Below, piece after piece: positions 1-9,430 of a stretch of 32,641 nucleotides of DNA. The translations under genes were made by a program, and so were the position numbers. Position 1 is the first letter of the stretch, and each line of letters begins with the position of its first letter. Under the pieces are notes generated by a model. That model worked only from the letters and a program-made list of their open reading frames with translations, was not told the DNA's origin and made no database searches. The DNA comes from Acinetobacter bouvetii (lineage in GTDB: Bacteria > Pseudomonadota > Gammaproteobacteria > Pseudomonadales > Moraxellaceae). The stretch covers positions 1 through 32,641 of the forward strand of contig NZ_CADDTS010000010.1 in NCBI RefSeq assembly GCF_902753875.1, read 5' to 3'.

Positions 1-54
1 TCTTCTAGAGTGAGATGAGTATAGTTCATGATGCAACTTTGACTTTGGTCGGTC

Positions 55-84
55 GGAAGCAAAATGCTAGCTCATCTTGCTTCC
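55..84. repeat. Inverted repeat downstream of secB
   Basis: GGAAGCAA at 55-62 pairs with TTGCTTCC at 77-84 around a 14-base loop. It lies about 60 bases past the secB stop codon. Read in the secB direction there is no T tract after the stem, so it is only a weak candidate for the end of the secB transcript. Apart from this, positions 1-145 show no open reading frame or other signal. Confidence 0.35.
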
Positions 85-145
85 TTCCAATAATTTAATC
101 TCTGTTGCACTTCATTTGAGAATCTAAGCATTGAAAGTTAAGCGA

Positions 146-601
146 TTAAGCCTGACCTTCAGCAGCAGCGGCTTGAGCACGTTGCATGTTTGCTTCAAAT
201 TCAGCATCGAAGTTGATTGGCGTAAGAAGCAATTGCGGGAAGCTGCCTTTAGTAACCATATCATTTACAGCTTCGCGTAAGAATGGGAACAGGATATTCG
301 GACAGTAAGCACCCAAAATATACGGAAGACGTTCTTCTTCAACGCTATCGATCAAGAAAATACCGGCTTGAGTTACATCGACGATAAATGCAGTATCACC
401 CGCGTTGTTCGCTTGAACCACGACTTGTAATGATACTTCATAATGCGTTGCATCAATTTTTTCTGCAGAAGATGACAGGTTGATATTGAGTTCAGGCTGC
501 CATTCCTTGGTGAAGACTTGAGCCCCAGGTACTTCAAAAGAAATATCTTTAGTATAAATACGTTCTAGTGCTAATTGTGGTTGAGCTTGTTGTTCACTCA
601 T
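146..601 (-). CDS. secB: Protein-export chaperone SecB
   Basis: SecB is a cytoplasmic homotetrameric chaperone that keeps presecretory proteins unfolded and delivers them to SecA at the SecYEG translocon. The 151-residue length is normal for the family. The start near residue 13, with [18 protein letters not shown], and the block [18 protein letters not shown] at about 99-116 are SecB signatures. The alanine-rich C-terminal tail is the usual flexible segment. The ATG start has a good ribosome binding site (AAGGA, about 8 bases upstream). It is the last gene of a rhodanese-grxC-secB set on the minus strand, 37 bases after grxC. This resembles the yibN-grxC-secB order of enterics, although gpsA is not visible before the window edge. 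Confidence 0.97.
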   Translation of the reverse strand: MSEQQAQPQLALERIYTKDISFEVPGAQVFTKEWQPELNINLSSSAEKIDATHYEVSLQVVVQANNAGDTAFIVDVTQAGIFLIDSVEEERLPYILGAYCPNILFPFLREAVNDMVTKGSFPQLLLTPINFDAEFEANMQRAQAAAAEGQA

Positions 602-638
602 TCTTTAATCCTTAATATGAAGAGGTGGCTTAATCAGT

Positions 639-893
639 TTAAGCCAATAATTCGTTTAATTTTCCTTCACGCTCTAAAGCATAAAGTTGGTCAAAACCAC
701 CAATAAATTGGTCGTTAATAAAAATTTGTGGAACAGTACGGTGATTGGTGCGTTGCATCAGTTCAACACGTACTTCAGGCGCTTCATTAGATAAATTAAT
801 TTCTTTATAAGCCACGCCTTTACGCTCAAGAAGTTGTTTTGCGCGAATGCAGTAAGGGCATACGGTGGTGGAATAAATAATTACTTCAGCCAT
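639..893 (-). CDS. grxC: Glutaredoxin 3 (GrxC)
   Basis: This is a small dithiol glutaredoxin that reduces disulfides and glutathionylated proteins with electrons from glutathione. The 84 residues carry the CPYC active site at 12-15, the cis-proline TVP motif at 53-55 and the glutathione-binding GGFDQL segment at 65-70, all as in bacterial Grx3. It is cytoplasmic, with no signal sequence. It lies 19 bases after the rhodanese gene and 37 bases before secB on the same strand, so the three are probably co-transcribed. Confidence 0.96.
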   Translation of the reverse strand: MAEVIIYSTTVCPYCIRAKQLLERKGVAYKEINLSNEAPEVRVELMQRTNHRTVPQIFINDQFIGGFDQLYALEREGKLNELLA

Positions 894-912
894 TCAAAAT
901 CTCCGTGCGTTT

Positions 913-1320
913 TTATTTGCTTTTAATCAGTGGTAAGCCTTGGACTTTCCAGTTGTTGATGCCGCCATCTAAACGGTAGCTGTCAGCATGACCGACCTGT
1001 TGTAAAGCAGTACCTGCGATTTGACCCAAATTGCAAATAAATACAAGTGGACGATCTGCAGATTTTAACTCTTCAATATGACTGGTAATTTGGCTATAGG
1101 GAATATTACGGCTACCGCTGATATGGCCTTCACGGAAATCTTTGGCATCACGCAAATCAATCAGCATGGCATTTTTAGCTTTCACTAGAATGCCTAAAGA
1201 TTGTGGTGAAATTTTACGACCATTGCGTTGTCCTTCTAAAATAAAGAACAACACAATCAGCACCCCAAGAGTTCCAAACAAGAAGGGGTGATTCCCCATA
1301 AATTCGAACCAACGTTCCAC
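913..1320 (-). CDS. Membrane-anchored rhodanese-like protein (YibN type)
   Basis: An N-terminal membrane segment (about residues 11-28) is followed by one rhodanese fold (about 38-132). The likely active cysteine is C96 in the loop CNLGQIAG. Typical sulfurtransferase loops carry an arginine (CRTGQRS-like), which is absent here, so true thiosulfate sulfurtransferase activity is uncertain. The start is a GTG: AGGTGA stands just before it, whereas the next ATG (residue 8, base 1299) would cut into the membrane segment. It is the first gene before grxC and secB, as with yibN in enterics. The physiological role is not established. Confidence 0.85.
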   Translation of the reverse strand: MERWFEFMGNHPFLFGTLGVLIVLFFILEGQRNGRKISPQSLGILVKAKNAMLIDLRDAKDFREGHISGSRNIPYSQITSHIEELKSADRPLVFICNLGQIAGTALQQVGHADSYRLDGGINNWKVQGLPLIKSK

Positions 1321-1352
1321 AAGTCACCTAATTACAATTCAAAATTGCGTAG

Positions 1353-1379
1353 AGTATAGCTCATAAATATGGCGATCAA
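1353..1379 (-). promoter_or_regulatory. Candidate promoter of the rhodanese-grxC-secB operon
   Basis: On the minus strand TTGATC (1374-1379) and TATACT (1353-1358) are separated by 15 bases, shorter than ideal. The -10 matches the consensus at five of six positions and lies 33 bases before the GTG start. No factor-independent terminator is visible between rsgA and this operon, so read-through from rsgA is possible. Confidence 0.45.
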
Positions 1380-1413
1380 AATCGCTGCTTCAAGGGCTAA
1401 GGGTTAAGAAAAA

Positions 1414-2472
1414 TTAATTTTTTTGCTGTGCTTCAGTAATTTCGTCAATTAAGCGTAAATAACTGTCCAAACGGCGTTGCAAAATTTCACCAGATTCTAC
1501 GGCTTGACGCAGGGCACATTGCTTTTCATGCTTATGGGTACAGTTACGGAACTGGCAATGACCAAGCAGATTTTCGATTTCAGGAAAACCGTGTTGCACT
1601 TTGTCTAGATCTAGATGCCATAAACCGAATTCACGGATTCCTGGCGAGTCAATCAGGGCCGCCCCTTCGCCAAATGCGATTAAGCGGGTCGAGGTGGTGG
1701 TGTGCTGACCCAGTGCCGAGTTTTCCGAAATCACATTGGTTTTTTGCGCGGCATCAGGAACCATAGCATTAATCAGCGAGCTTTTCCCAACTCCAGATTG
1801 ACCGACAAAGGCCACCGTTTCACCGGCTAAACGTTTCGCTAGTTCAGTTAAATCACCATCAGATTGAGTTTGCATCACTTCATAACCCAAGGTCTGATAT
1901 TCATTGACCAGGTCTAAAATCGGGTCATTTTCTTGCAGTAAATCGGCTTTATTCAGGACCAGCAGCGCAGGAATGTCTGCATCTGCACAAGCCACGATAT
2001 AACGGTCGATGAGGCTTGGTGCAACTTCCGGAAAAGAGGCAAAAACAATCACAATCAGGCTGACATTGGCGGCAACCGGTTTGACCTTGTGGTAACGGTC
2101 AGGACGGGTCAGGAGTGATTGACGTGGATGAATGGCGGTAATGATGCCCAGACCGGTATTGGGATCCGCCTGCCATTTCACCCGGTCGCCTGTAACTAGC
2201 GCTTCCAGATTGGTGCGGGTATGACAGCGCCAGACGCTGCCGATTTCGATCGGTTTCCAAAAAGGTTCAGGTTCACCTGCTGCAACTTCAGGTTTGGTCG
2301 GATGCTTTTCGGGCGCAGATAGGGCTTGAACTTCAAGTTGACGGCCATAGTGCTGTACCACCAAGCCTTCCAGATCATTTGAAGTGTCAGGTTCTTCTTG
2401 ACGTGTTTGATGTTGTTTCTGAATGCGACGTTGCTGCTGTTCAGTTAAACGACGTTTACGAATTAAAGCCAT
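1414..2472 (-). CDS. rsgA: Ribosome small-subunit GTPase RsgA
   Basis: RsgA is a circularly permuted GTPase that binds the late 30S subunit and checks maturation of the decoding centre. An OB-fold region (about 35-130) precedes the permuted G domain: NKAD (G4) at 174-177, the P-loop GQSGVGKSS at 224-232, and DSPG (G3) at 275-278. The C-terminal zinc site is visible as C306, C311, H313 and C319. The length of 352 is normal. The basic N-terminus (RKRR, QQQRR) fits rRNA binding. AGGAT stands before the ATG. It is divergent from orn, a common arrangement in gammaproteobacteria. Confidence 0.97.
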   Translation of the reverse strand: MALIRKRRLTEQQQRRIQKQHQTRQEEPDTSNDLEGLVVQHYGRQLEVQALSAPEKHPTKPEVAAGEPEPFWKPIEIGSVWRCHTRTNLEALVTGDRVKWQADPNTGLGIITAIHPRQSLLTRPDRYHKVKPVAANVSLIVIVFASFPEVAPSLIDRYIVACADADIPALLVLNKADLLQENDPILDLVNEYQTLGYEVMQTQSDGDLTELAKRLAGETVAFVGQSGVGKSSLINAMVPDAAQKTNVISENSALGQHTTTSTRLIAFGEGAALIDSPGIREFGLWHLDLDKVQHGFPEIENLLGHCQFRNCTHKHEKQCALRQAVESGEILQRRLDSYLRLIDEITEAQQKN

Positions 2473-2561
2473 TCATATCCTAAAAAAACCATGAACTAAG
2501 AATGGCAAAAATAGCATGAAGCGGGGTAGGAGTTACAGCATCGACGCAATAAATTTGCTAC

Positions 2562-2567
2562 TATAGT
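2562..2567 (+). promoter_or_regulatory. Candidate -10 element for orn
   Basis: TATAGT lies 30 bases before the orn ATG in the rsgA-orn divergent gap. No good -35 hexamer lies at the proper distance, so the call rests on the -10 alone. Confidence 0.35.
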
Positions 2568-2597
2568 GGTTTTTAAGCCTAATAAGATTGCACATTT

Positions 2598-3155
2598 ATG
2601 AGCAGCACTCCTGATACCCGCCTGATTTGGATTGACCTTGAAATGACAGGTCTAGATACAGATAACGACCAAATTATTGAAGTTGCAACTATTGTGACGG
2701 ATGATAACCTGAATATTCTGGCGGAAGGACCGGTGCTTGCTGTTCACCAATCAGATCGTGTACTGAATGCGATGGATGAATGGAATACCCGTCAACACGG
2801 ACAATCGGGTCTGATCGAACGCGTACGCCGTAGTAAACTCACCGCACAAGATGCTGAACAGCAAACGCTGGAATTCCTGAAAAAATGGGTCAATCCAAAA
2901 TCATCGCCAATGTGTGGTAACTCTATTTGCCAAGACCGTCGTTTCTTACATCGTTTAATGCCGGAAATGGAACAGTACTTCCACTACCGTAATTTGGATG
3001 TATCTTCAGTGAAAGAATTGGCAAAACGCTGGCGTCCTGAAATTATGGGTGGCTTGAAAAAGAACGCTTCACATTTAGCTATGGATGATATTCGTGATTC
3101 AATCGCAGAGTTGAAATACTACCGTGAATATTTCTTTATTATGAATAAAGACTAA
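2598..3155 (+). CDS. orn: Oligoribonuclease (Orn)
   Basis: Orn is a 3'-to-5' exonuclease that degrades 2-5 nucleotide RNAs, including pGpG from cyclic-di-GMP breakdown, to mononucleotides. All five DEDDh catalytic residues are in place: D13 and E15 in WIDLEMTG, D113 in CQDRRF, H159 in ASHLAMDD and D164. The length of 185 fits the family, which is homodimeric and cytoplasmic. It is followed at once by a strong hairpin terminator, so it is probably a single-gene transcript. Confidence 0.98.
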   Translation: MSSTPDTRLIWIDLEMTGLDTDNDQIIEVATIVTDDNLNILAEGPVLAVHQSDRVLNAMDEWNTRQHGQSGLIERVRRSKLTAQDAEQQTLEFLKKWVNPKSSPMCGNSICQDRRFLHRLMPEMEQYFHYRNLDVSSVKELAKRWRPEIMGGLKKNASHLAMDDIRDSIAELKYYREYFFIMNKD

Positions 3156-3172
3156 TGGTTTTATGCAACACG

Positions 3173-3198
3173 AAAAAGAGGCTTAGGCCTCTTTTTTT
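3173..3198 (+). terminator. Factor-independent terminator of orn
   Basis: AAAAAGAGGC (3173-3182), the loop TTAG, and GCCTCTTTTT (3187-3196) form a 10-bp stem running into seven T residues, 18 bases after the orn stop. Confidence 0.92.
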
Positions 3199-3275
3199 AT
3201 GTGGCATTTTTTGACTTCAGTGCAACTGTATCATCCTGCTCAAGATATAGATTATCGAATTGGGATGGAATTTGA

Positions 3276-3281
3276 TAAAAT
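3276..3281 (+). promoter_or_regulatory. Candidate -10 element for tcdA
   Basis: TAAAAT, in the context TTGATAAAATGCGCC, lies 32 bases before the tcdA ATG. An upstream TTATCG (3252-3257) would be an 18-base-spaced, poor -35. Because orn is closed by a strong terminator, tcdA should have its own promoter here. Confidence 0.35.
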
Positions 3282-3312
3282 GCGCCAGTGTTTTTTAGAT
3301 GTTAGATGACGA

Positions 3313-4101
3313 ATGACTGATCTTCCTGAAGATGATGAATATGAACGCCGTTTTGCCGGTGTGGAAAAAATTTATGGAGATGAGGCTTTCCGTCAGTATG
3401 AACACAGCCATGTGATGGTGATCGGGATTGGCGGTGTCGGTTCCTGGGCGGTCGAAGCACTGGCACGAACCGGTATTGGTGAACTGACTTTGGTGGATAT
3501 GGATGTGGTGGCTGCATCGAATATTAACCGTCAATTACCGGCCATGAGCTCGACCTTGGGGCGGGAAAAAATTGAAGTGATGGCCGAGCGCTGTCAGTCG
3601 ATTAATCCACGCATGAAGATTAATGTGGTGGATGATTATTTAACGCCAGAAAATGTCAAAAAACTGTTAGAAAATGCCCCTGATGTCGTTCTAGATTGTA
3701 TTGATGATGTCAAAGCCAAACTGGCTTTAATGCTGCATTGCCGTTTTAATAAACTTCCTTTGATTGTATCGGGTGGGGCTGGGGGCAAGCTCGATCCTTT
3801 AAAAATCCGGGTTGCCGATTTGTCTAAAACCGAACAAGACCCGATGTTAGCCAAATTGCGCAGTCAGTTGCGTGCCAAAGGTATTTGTAAAAAGCCCAAA
3901 GAAAAATTTGGCATCACCTGTGTGTATTCCATTGATAATCCATTCTCGGGGGCGGAGGTGTGTGCCAGTGCCGGCCTGCGCTGTGGAGGTTATGGCTCAG
4001 CAGTAGTGGTGACCTCAAGTTTCGCCATGGTCGCGGTGGCAGAAGTGTTGAAAAAGCTGGCACTGAAAAAGCCTAAAGTAGAAACTGCGCAATCAGTATA
4101 A
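3313..4101 (+). CDS. tcdA: tRNA threonylcarbamoyladenosine dehydratase (TcdA/CsdL)
   Basis: TcdA is an E1-like enzyme that uses ATP to cyclise t6A37 to ct6A in ANN-decoding tRNAs. The nucleotide-binding GIGGVGSWAVEALARTGIG starts at about residue 38, followed by LTLVDMD (58-64) and NINRQ (70-74), the typical ThiF/MoeB/HesA pattern of this subfamily. The length of 262 agrees with E. coli TcdA. The sulfur-transfer partners csdA/csdE are not in the window. The ribosome binding site is weak (GATGACGA just before the ATG). Confidence 0.93.
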   Translation: MTDLPEDDEYERRFAGVEKIYGDEAFRQYEHSHVMVIGIGGVGSWAVEALARTGIGELTLVDMDVVAASNINRQLPAMSSTLGREKIEVMAERCQSINPRMKINVVDDYLTPENVKKLLENAPDVVLDCIDDVKAKLALMLHCRFNKLPLIVSGGAGGKLDPLKIRVADLSKTEQDPMLAKLRSQLRAKGICKKPKEKFGITCVYSIDNPFSGAEVCASAGLRCGGYGSAVVVTSSFAMVAVAEVLKKLALKKPKVETAQSV

Positions 4102-4116
4102 ACATCAAAAAAGATG

Positions 4117-4162
4117 AATAAGGATGAACTTGGTTCGATGTGATCGGGATCATCCTTATTTT
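4117..4162. terminator. Bidirectional hairpin between tcdA and the convergent gene
   Basis: AATAAGGATGA (4117-4127) pairs perfectly with TCATCCTTATT (4150-4160) around a 22-base loop. Four T residues end the stem on the plus strand. On the minus strand the stem is followed by CATCTTTTTTG. It lies between the stop codons of two convergent genes and probably ends both transcripts. Confidence 0.7.
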
Positions 4163-4178
4163 AGAAACCTTATAAAAC

Positions 4179-5222
4179 TTAAAGTCCGAAATAATAAGCC
4201 AGTACACAAATCACAATAGTCAGTAAAATCAGTTTCATCACTCCAGATGCGCCCACTTTGTGTGAAATGTGGGCTTTATTAGATTTTAAGGGTTGTGTGG
4301 TCTGAGGGGCCGGATGTGCACCATCGAGAGGATTGGCAACTTCAACTTTGGTCAGTCGTGCTGACTGATAATGGTTGGCTGCTTTCACAATAAATTTTGC
4401 CGTGAGATCATCCAGTTTTTGCGAAAAATGACGTAAATTCAGACGTTCTTCAGCGTTCAGTTCACAGCCATCTGCATGGTAAGGATGCTGCTGTTTTTGC
4501 TCAATATAAGCAGATAACGCTTCTAAACGATGCAGGGTGATATGTGCATAATCCGCCTGATATTCACTAGGTAGTAAAGGCAAATATTTACTTTCGGCCA
4601 AGGCAGAACCATCGGCATTTTCTGTTGCTGTTTGTGGCATTCCATAATATGGATAATCGCGATTGGTCGGCTCGATAAAGCCTTGAGCAAACTTGCTGTC
4701 AAATAATTCGTTATTGGTATAGACCTCAATGTCATCCCAATTGGGCTGCTGTAAATCGGCATCAATGCGTTTGACCAGTTTTGAATTCAGCTCGAAACGC
4801 CAGAAAGTTTCCTGACGGCATTGTTCCTGCTGCGGCTTGGGCACTTCATAGTCATTGTCGGCGCTATACCATTCGGCCAACTCTTTACCAAAAATCCAGG
4901 CGGTCTTTTTATTGTGTTCATGACTGACAATAAAATGCGGAATAGCGAGCAGCTCGACATTGGCATTTGGGTTTTGTTCATCATTTAACAGGCTGGAACT
5001 ATGCAGGCTGATGCGCTGAGTCCCTTGTCTTTTTAAACCTTCGAGCCAGATTTGAAAATGTTGTGCCAGTAAATGCTGTGACAGCAGATCACGGAAACGT
5101 AAATTATGCTGGTTAAAAATGGAATGTTGTACCCAATGAGTAAAGCTTAAATTCTGGGTGAGATATTCATTGCCATAGGTCACCAAAGTTAATTGTTGTT
5201 TCCAAATTTGATCGAGCGCCAT
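4179..5222 (-). CDS. Tail-anchored protein of unknown function
   Basis: I do not recognise a family. The protein (347 residues from this start) is soluble and polar, rich in Gln, His and Tyr, and ends in one hydrophobic segment after a GASGVMK lead-in, stopping at AYYFGL. There is no signal peptide, so it should be anchored in the inner membrane with its bulk in the cytoplasm. The segment before the anchor (about 290-320) is Pro/Gln/Lys-rich and looks like a linker. An ATG at 5237 would add five residues but has no ribosome binding site; GAGAT stands before the ATG chosen here. It is convergent with tcdA and divergent from pheS, with no partner gene. No catalytic motif is evident. Confidence 0.75.
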   Translation of the reverse strand: MALDQIWKQQLTLVTYGNEYLTQNLSFTHWVQHSIFNQHNLRFRDLLSQHLLAQHFQIWLEGLKRQGTQRISLHSSSLLNDEQNPNANVELLAIPHFIVSHEHNKKTAWIFGKELAEWYSADNDYEVPKPQQEQCRQETFWRFELNSKLVKRIDADLQQPNWDDIEVYTNNELFDSKFAQGFIEPTNRDYPYYGMPQTATENADGSALAESKYLPLLPSEYQADYAHITLHRLEALSAYIEQKQQHPYHADGCELNAEERLNLRHFSQKLDDLTAKFIVKAANHYQSARLTKVEVANPLDGAHPAPQTTQPLKSNKAHISHKVGASGVMKLILLTIVICVLAYYFGL

Positions 5223-5326
5223 TGTTATTGATCTCATAAATATTGGCTTTATCTTATACTTTTTATAAATCTGGATGCTAATCTAATTTTTCCTTGACAG
5301 GGAACTTCATCAATACGTTCAAAAAC

Positions 5327-5335
5327 TGTTAGAAT
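5327..5335 (+). promoter_or_regulatory. Extended -10 promoter of pheST-ihfA
   Basis: TGTTAGAAT is an extended -10 element (TGn plus TAGAAT) lying 44 bases before the pheS ATG. No good -35 hexamer sits 16-18 bases upstream. A perfect TTGACA at 5294-5299 is 30 bases away, too far to pair with it. The implied leader of about 38 bases leaves no room for a PheM-type attenuator. Confidence 0.5.
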
Positions 5336-5358
5336 ATGGGGTTTTATTATATTTTTAA

Positions 5359-6360
<1,002 letters not shown>

Positions 6361-6427
6361 AAGAATTGATAGCCTCTCCATATGAAATGGACTGGTTAAA
6401 ACCGAATTAAATTTTTGGATTTAAAAC

Positions 6428-6557
6428 AATCCCCCTAAATCCCCCTGAGTGGGTTTTAAAGCACTGCTTTTAAAACCTACGCAAGAAGGGGGGACTTCCA
6501 TGACTAGAAAAGTTGCATGGATTCCCCCTCTTTTTTAAAGAGGGGCTAGGGGAGATT
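6428..6557. repeat. Palindromic repeat element, copy 1 (between pheS and pheT)
   Basis: This is a 130-bp element bounded by imperfect inverted ends: AATCCCCCTAAATCCCCCT on the left, and AGAGGGGCTAGGGGAGATT on the right. Inside are two hairpins. The left one is closed by CCCCCT and AGGGGGG and carries a further AT-rich stem (GGTTTTAAAGC/GCTTTTAAAACC, 6452-6477). The right one is CCCCCTCTTT...AAAGAGGGG (from about 6523). It carries no coding potential. Its right edge lies just before the pheT ribosome binding site. Related copies are at 18183-18220 and 23850-23963. Confidence 0.8.
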
Positions 6558-6572
6558 AAGGAAAATGAATGT

Positions 6573-8954
6573 ATGAAAATTAGCGAAAATTGGCTGCGCA
6601 CATGGGTTAACCCAGCCATTGACAGCGATACTTTATCTGACCAGCTGACTATGCTCGGTCTAGAAGTCGATGAACTGGCCCCAGCAGCAAAAGCTTTTAC
6701 GGGTGTTGTTGTGGGTGAGGTGTTGACAGTGGTTCAACATCCAGATGCTGACCGTTTACGTGTGACTACAGTCAACATAGGTTCAGGCGAACCTTTGCAA
6801 ATCGTTTGTGGTGCGCCAAATGTACGTGCTGGAATGAAAGCGCCTGTAGCCACCATTGGTGCAGTTTTACCGGGTGATTTCAAAATCAAGAAAGGCAAAC
6901 TTCGCGGTGTTGAATCTCAAGGCATGCTTTGCGGTGCATCTGAAATTGACCTTGAAGATAAGATTGATGGTTTGTTAGAACTACCAAGTGATGCGCCTGT
7001 CGGTATGAACATTCGTGAATACCTGGAACTTGATGATCATGTGATTGATATCAGTATTACCCCGAACCGTGGTGACTGTTTCAGTATTTGTGGTATTGCC
7101 CGTGAAATTGGGGTGATCAACCAATTGCCTGTTACTGCTCCTGAAATTAAGGACGTTGCTGCAACCATCGCGGATGAGAAAAAAGTTGTCGTTGATACAG
7201 CTGGCTGCCCACGTTATTTAGGTCGTGTCATTAAAAACGTCAATACCAAAGCAGCGACACCGGTATGGATGGAACGTGCACTTGCTCGTTCAGGTATTCG
7301 CCAGCACAGCATTCTGGTCGATATTACCAACTATGTACTGATTGAACTGGGTCAGCCTCTACATGCCTTTGATGGTGGCAAGGTTCAAGGTTCAGTGCAT
7401 GTACGTCAAGCCACGGCAGCTGAAAAACTGGTGCTGTTAAACGAACAGGAAGTTGAATTGACTGAAGATGTCATGGTGATTGCAGATGATGCAAAAGCCT
7501 TGGCAATTGCAGGAATCATGGGTGGCTTGTCTTCATCAGTCACTGATGAAACCACTGAAATCTTCCTCGAATCAGCTTTCTTCGCACCGCTGCACATTGC
7601 AGGCCGTGCACGCCGTTATGGTTTACATACCGATGCGTCTCAGCGTTATGAACGTGGCGTAGATTTTGAATTACCAATGATTGCCATGCATCGTGCATCA
7701 CAGCTGATTGCTGAATTGGCAGGTGGTGAGTTTGGTCCAATCACGGTTGCAGAAAAAGCAGAATTGCTACCTACACGTGAAGCGATTGAATTGAACCAGG
7801 CTCAAGTGGATCAATTGCTTGGCTATAGCGTTGAAAGTGACTTTATTACCGATGCCTTGCAACGTCTGGGTTGTGTAGTCACTGTAAAAGCGCAAGGCGA
7901 GTGGACGGTTGTTCCTCCTTCACATCGTTACGATATGGCGATTTACCAAGATTTGATTGAAGAAGTTGCCCGTATTCACGGCTATGACAACATTCAAATC
8001 AGCTTGCCGGTAATTGATGTGAAACTAGCAAAACATCAGGACCAGTTTGAATTGCCTCAGCTTCGTCAAACCTTGGTGACTTTAGGCTATCAGGAAGCGA
8101 TCAGCTTTAGCTTTGCTGATGCCAAACTTGAAAAGCAGTTGAACCCTGCGGTAAATCCATTAATGTTGGCCAATCCGATTTCAAGCGAATTGGCAGCCAT
8201 GCGTTCAACACTGTTATCTAGTCTGATTCCATGTGTGCAATACAATATTAACCGTCAGCAAAACCGTGTGCGTTTCTTTGAGCTGGGTTTACGTTTTGAT
8301 TATCAGGATGCACAAAGTATTCATGACCTCAAACAAATCCCGACTTTGGCTTTAATTGCAGTGGGTGCTAAAACAGCCGAATCTTGGCATGGCAAGGCCC
8401 AGCCGATGGATTTCTTTGACCTGAAAGGTGAAGTGGAAGAGATTCTGGCTGCCGGACGAGTGAAAGTTGAGTATGTGCGTTCAGAGCGTTCTTGGTTGCA
8501 TCCTGGTCAATCTGCTGAAATTTTAGTAGATGGAAAATCAGTAGGTTACCTTGGTCGTTTACATCCATCTCTGGAAGATGAGCTGGATTTGGGCATGACT
8601 TGGGTCGCAGAACTTGATCAACAGGCTGTTTTGCAAACTTATGTATCTAATTTTACAGAATTATCACGTTTTCCATCGGTTAGACGTGATATTGCGCTTT
8701 TAATTAATGATAAGATTAATGTTAGTGAAATTCAGCAACTTATCGGACAAACGGGTGGAGAGTTGTTAGACTCGACTTGGTTATTCGATGTGTACACTGG
8801 ACAAGGTGTGGAAACAGGTAAACGCTCGTTGGCATTTGCACTGTTATGGCAACATCCATCACGTACACTTGAAGACGCTGAAATTAAATCTGGTATGGAT
8901 CAAATAATCGAAGTGTTGCAAAACACTTATCAGGCGACATTGAGGGCTTCATGA
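6573..8954 (+). CDS. pheT: Phenylalanine-tRNA ligase beta subunit
   Basis: This is the tRNA-binding and editing subunit of the phenylalanyl-tRNA synthetase. From the ATG at 6573 it has 793 residues, the usual length. An EMAP-type tRNA-binding domain is at about 40-150 ([17 protein letters not shown]), then the B3/B4 editing and B5 domains, a catalytic-like domain, and a C-terminal anticodon-binding FDX-ACB domain (about 700-793, [14 protein letters not shown]). A TTG 60 bases upstream is in frame, but those 20 codons come from the palindromic repeat. AAGGA stands 10 bases before the chosen ATG. Its last four bases, ATGA, overlap the ihfA start, so the two genes are translationally coupled. 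Confidence 0.97.
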   Translation: MKISENWLRTWVNPAIDSDTLSDQLTMLGLEVDELAPAAKAFTGVVVGEVLTVVQHPDADRLRVTTVNIGSGEPLQIVCGAPNVRAGMKAPVATIGAVLPGDFKIKKGKLRGVESQGMLCGASEIDLEDKIDGLLELPSDAPVGMNIREYLELDDHVIDISITPNRGDCFSICGIAREIGVINQLPVTAPEIKDVAATIADEKKVVVDTAGCPRYLGRVIKNVNTKAATPVWMERALARSGIRQHSILVDITNYVLIELGQPLHAFDGGKVQGSVHVRQATAAEKLVLLNEQEVELTEDVMVIADDAKALAIAGIMGGLSSSVTDETTEIFLESAFFAPLHIAGRARRYGLHTDASQRYERGVDFELPMIAMHRASQLIAELAGGEFGPITVAEKAELLPTREAIELNQAQVDQLLGYSVESDFITDALQRLGCVVTVKAQGEWTVVPPSHRYDMAIYQDLIEEVARIHGYDNIQISLPVIDVKLAKHQDQFELPQLRQTLVTLGYQEAISFSFADAKLEKQLNPAVNPLMLANPISSELAAMRSTLLSSLIPCVQYNINRQQNRVRFFELGLRFDYQDAQSIHDLKQIPTLALIAVGAKTAESWHGKAQPMDFFDLKGEVEEILAAGRVKVEYVRSERSWLHPGQSAEILVDGKSVGYLGRLHPSLEDELDLGMTWVAELDQQAVLQTYVSNFTELSRFPSVRRDIALLINDKINVSEIQQLIGQTGGELLDSTWLFDVYTGQGVETGKRSLAFALLWQHPSRTLEDAEIKSGMDQIIEVLQNTYQATLRAS

Positions 8955-9247
8955 CAGCATTAACAAAAGCAGAAATGGCTGATCATTTAAGTGAGCTCAC
9001 GAGTTTAAACCGTCGTGAAGCTAAACAAATGGTCGAGTTGTTCTTTGATGAGATTAGCCAAGCGCTAATCTCAGGCGAGCAAGTCAAACTTTCAGGTTTC
9101 GGTAACTTCGAGTTGCGTGATAAACGTCAACGTCCAGGTCGAAATCCGAAAACGGGTGAAGAAATTCCAATTTCTGCACGCCGTGTAGTGACCTTCCGTG
9201 CAGGGCAGAAATTCCGCCAGCGCGTAGGAAATGAGCAGATCGATTGA
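8951..9247 (+). CDS. ihfA: Integration host factor alpha subunit
   Basis: IhfA forms a heterodimer with IhfB and bends DNA sharply at specific sites in replication, transcription and recombination. The 98 residues show the HU/IHF fold: [23 protein letters not shown] at the N-terminus, the beta-arm tip [12 protein letters not shown] with the intercalating proline at about 65, and [16 protein letters not shown]. It overlaps pheT by four bases (ATGA), the conserved pheST-ihfA order of gammaproteobacteria. Its stop codon lies inside the terminator stem that ends the operon. Confidence 0.97.
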   Translation: MTALTKAEMADHLSELTSLNRREAKQMVELFFDEISQALISGEQVKLSGFGNFELRDKRQRPGRNPKTGEEIPISARRVVTFRAGQKFRQRVGNEQID

Positions 9248-9259
9248 TCTGCTTTTTTT
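9235..9259 (+). terminator. Terminator of pheST-ihfA, overlapping the ihfA stop
   Basis: GCAGATC (9235-9241), loop GATT and GATCTGC (9246-9252) are followed by seven T residues. The TGA stop codon of ihfA (9245-9247) is within the loop and right arm, so the end of translation and the terminator coincide. Confidence 0.92.
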
Positions 9260-9383
9260 ATTCTTGAATTTTTTATATAGCACTACTGGGTAATTTGGAT
9301 ATCTAAAAGTAAGAATACTAAAACGTGATTCAAATTAATTGAGTGACTGTGACTTGTTTTTAATGATATTTATTTTAGCCATA

Positions 9384-9412
9384 AAAAAAGAGAGCCAAAG
9401 GCTCTCTTTTTT
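9384..9412. terminator. Bidirectional terminator between ihfA and the lipoprotein gene
   Basis: AAAAAAGAGAGCC (9384-9396), loop AAA and GGCTCTCTTTTTT (9400-9412) form a perfect 13-bp stem with A and T runs on either side, so it works in both directions. It most likely ends the minus-strand lipoprotein transcript and backs up the ihfA terminator. Confidence 0.9.
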
Positions 9413-9430
9413 ACTGAATAATCGGTTAGA

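Noticed and set aside
1381..1413. AAGGGCTAAGGG after the rsgA stop as a terminator
   Set aside because: It is a direct, not inverted, repeat and has no stem or T run.
6513..6572. N-terminal extension of PheT from a TTG
   Set aside because: These 20 codons lie in the palindromic repeat and are not part of the family; a good ribosome binding site precedes the ATG at 6573.
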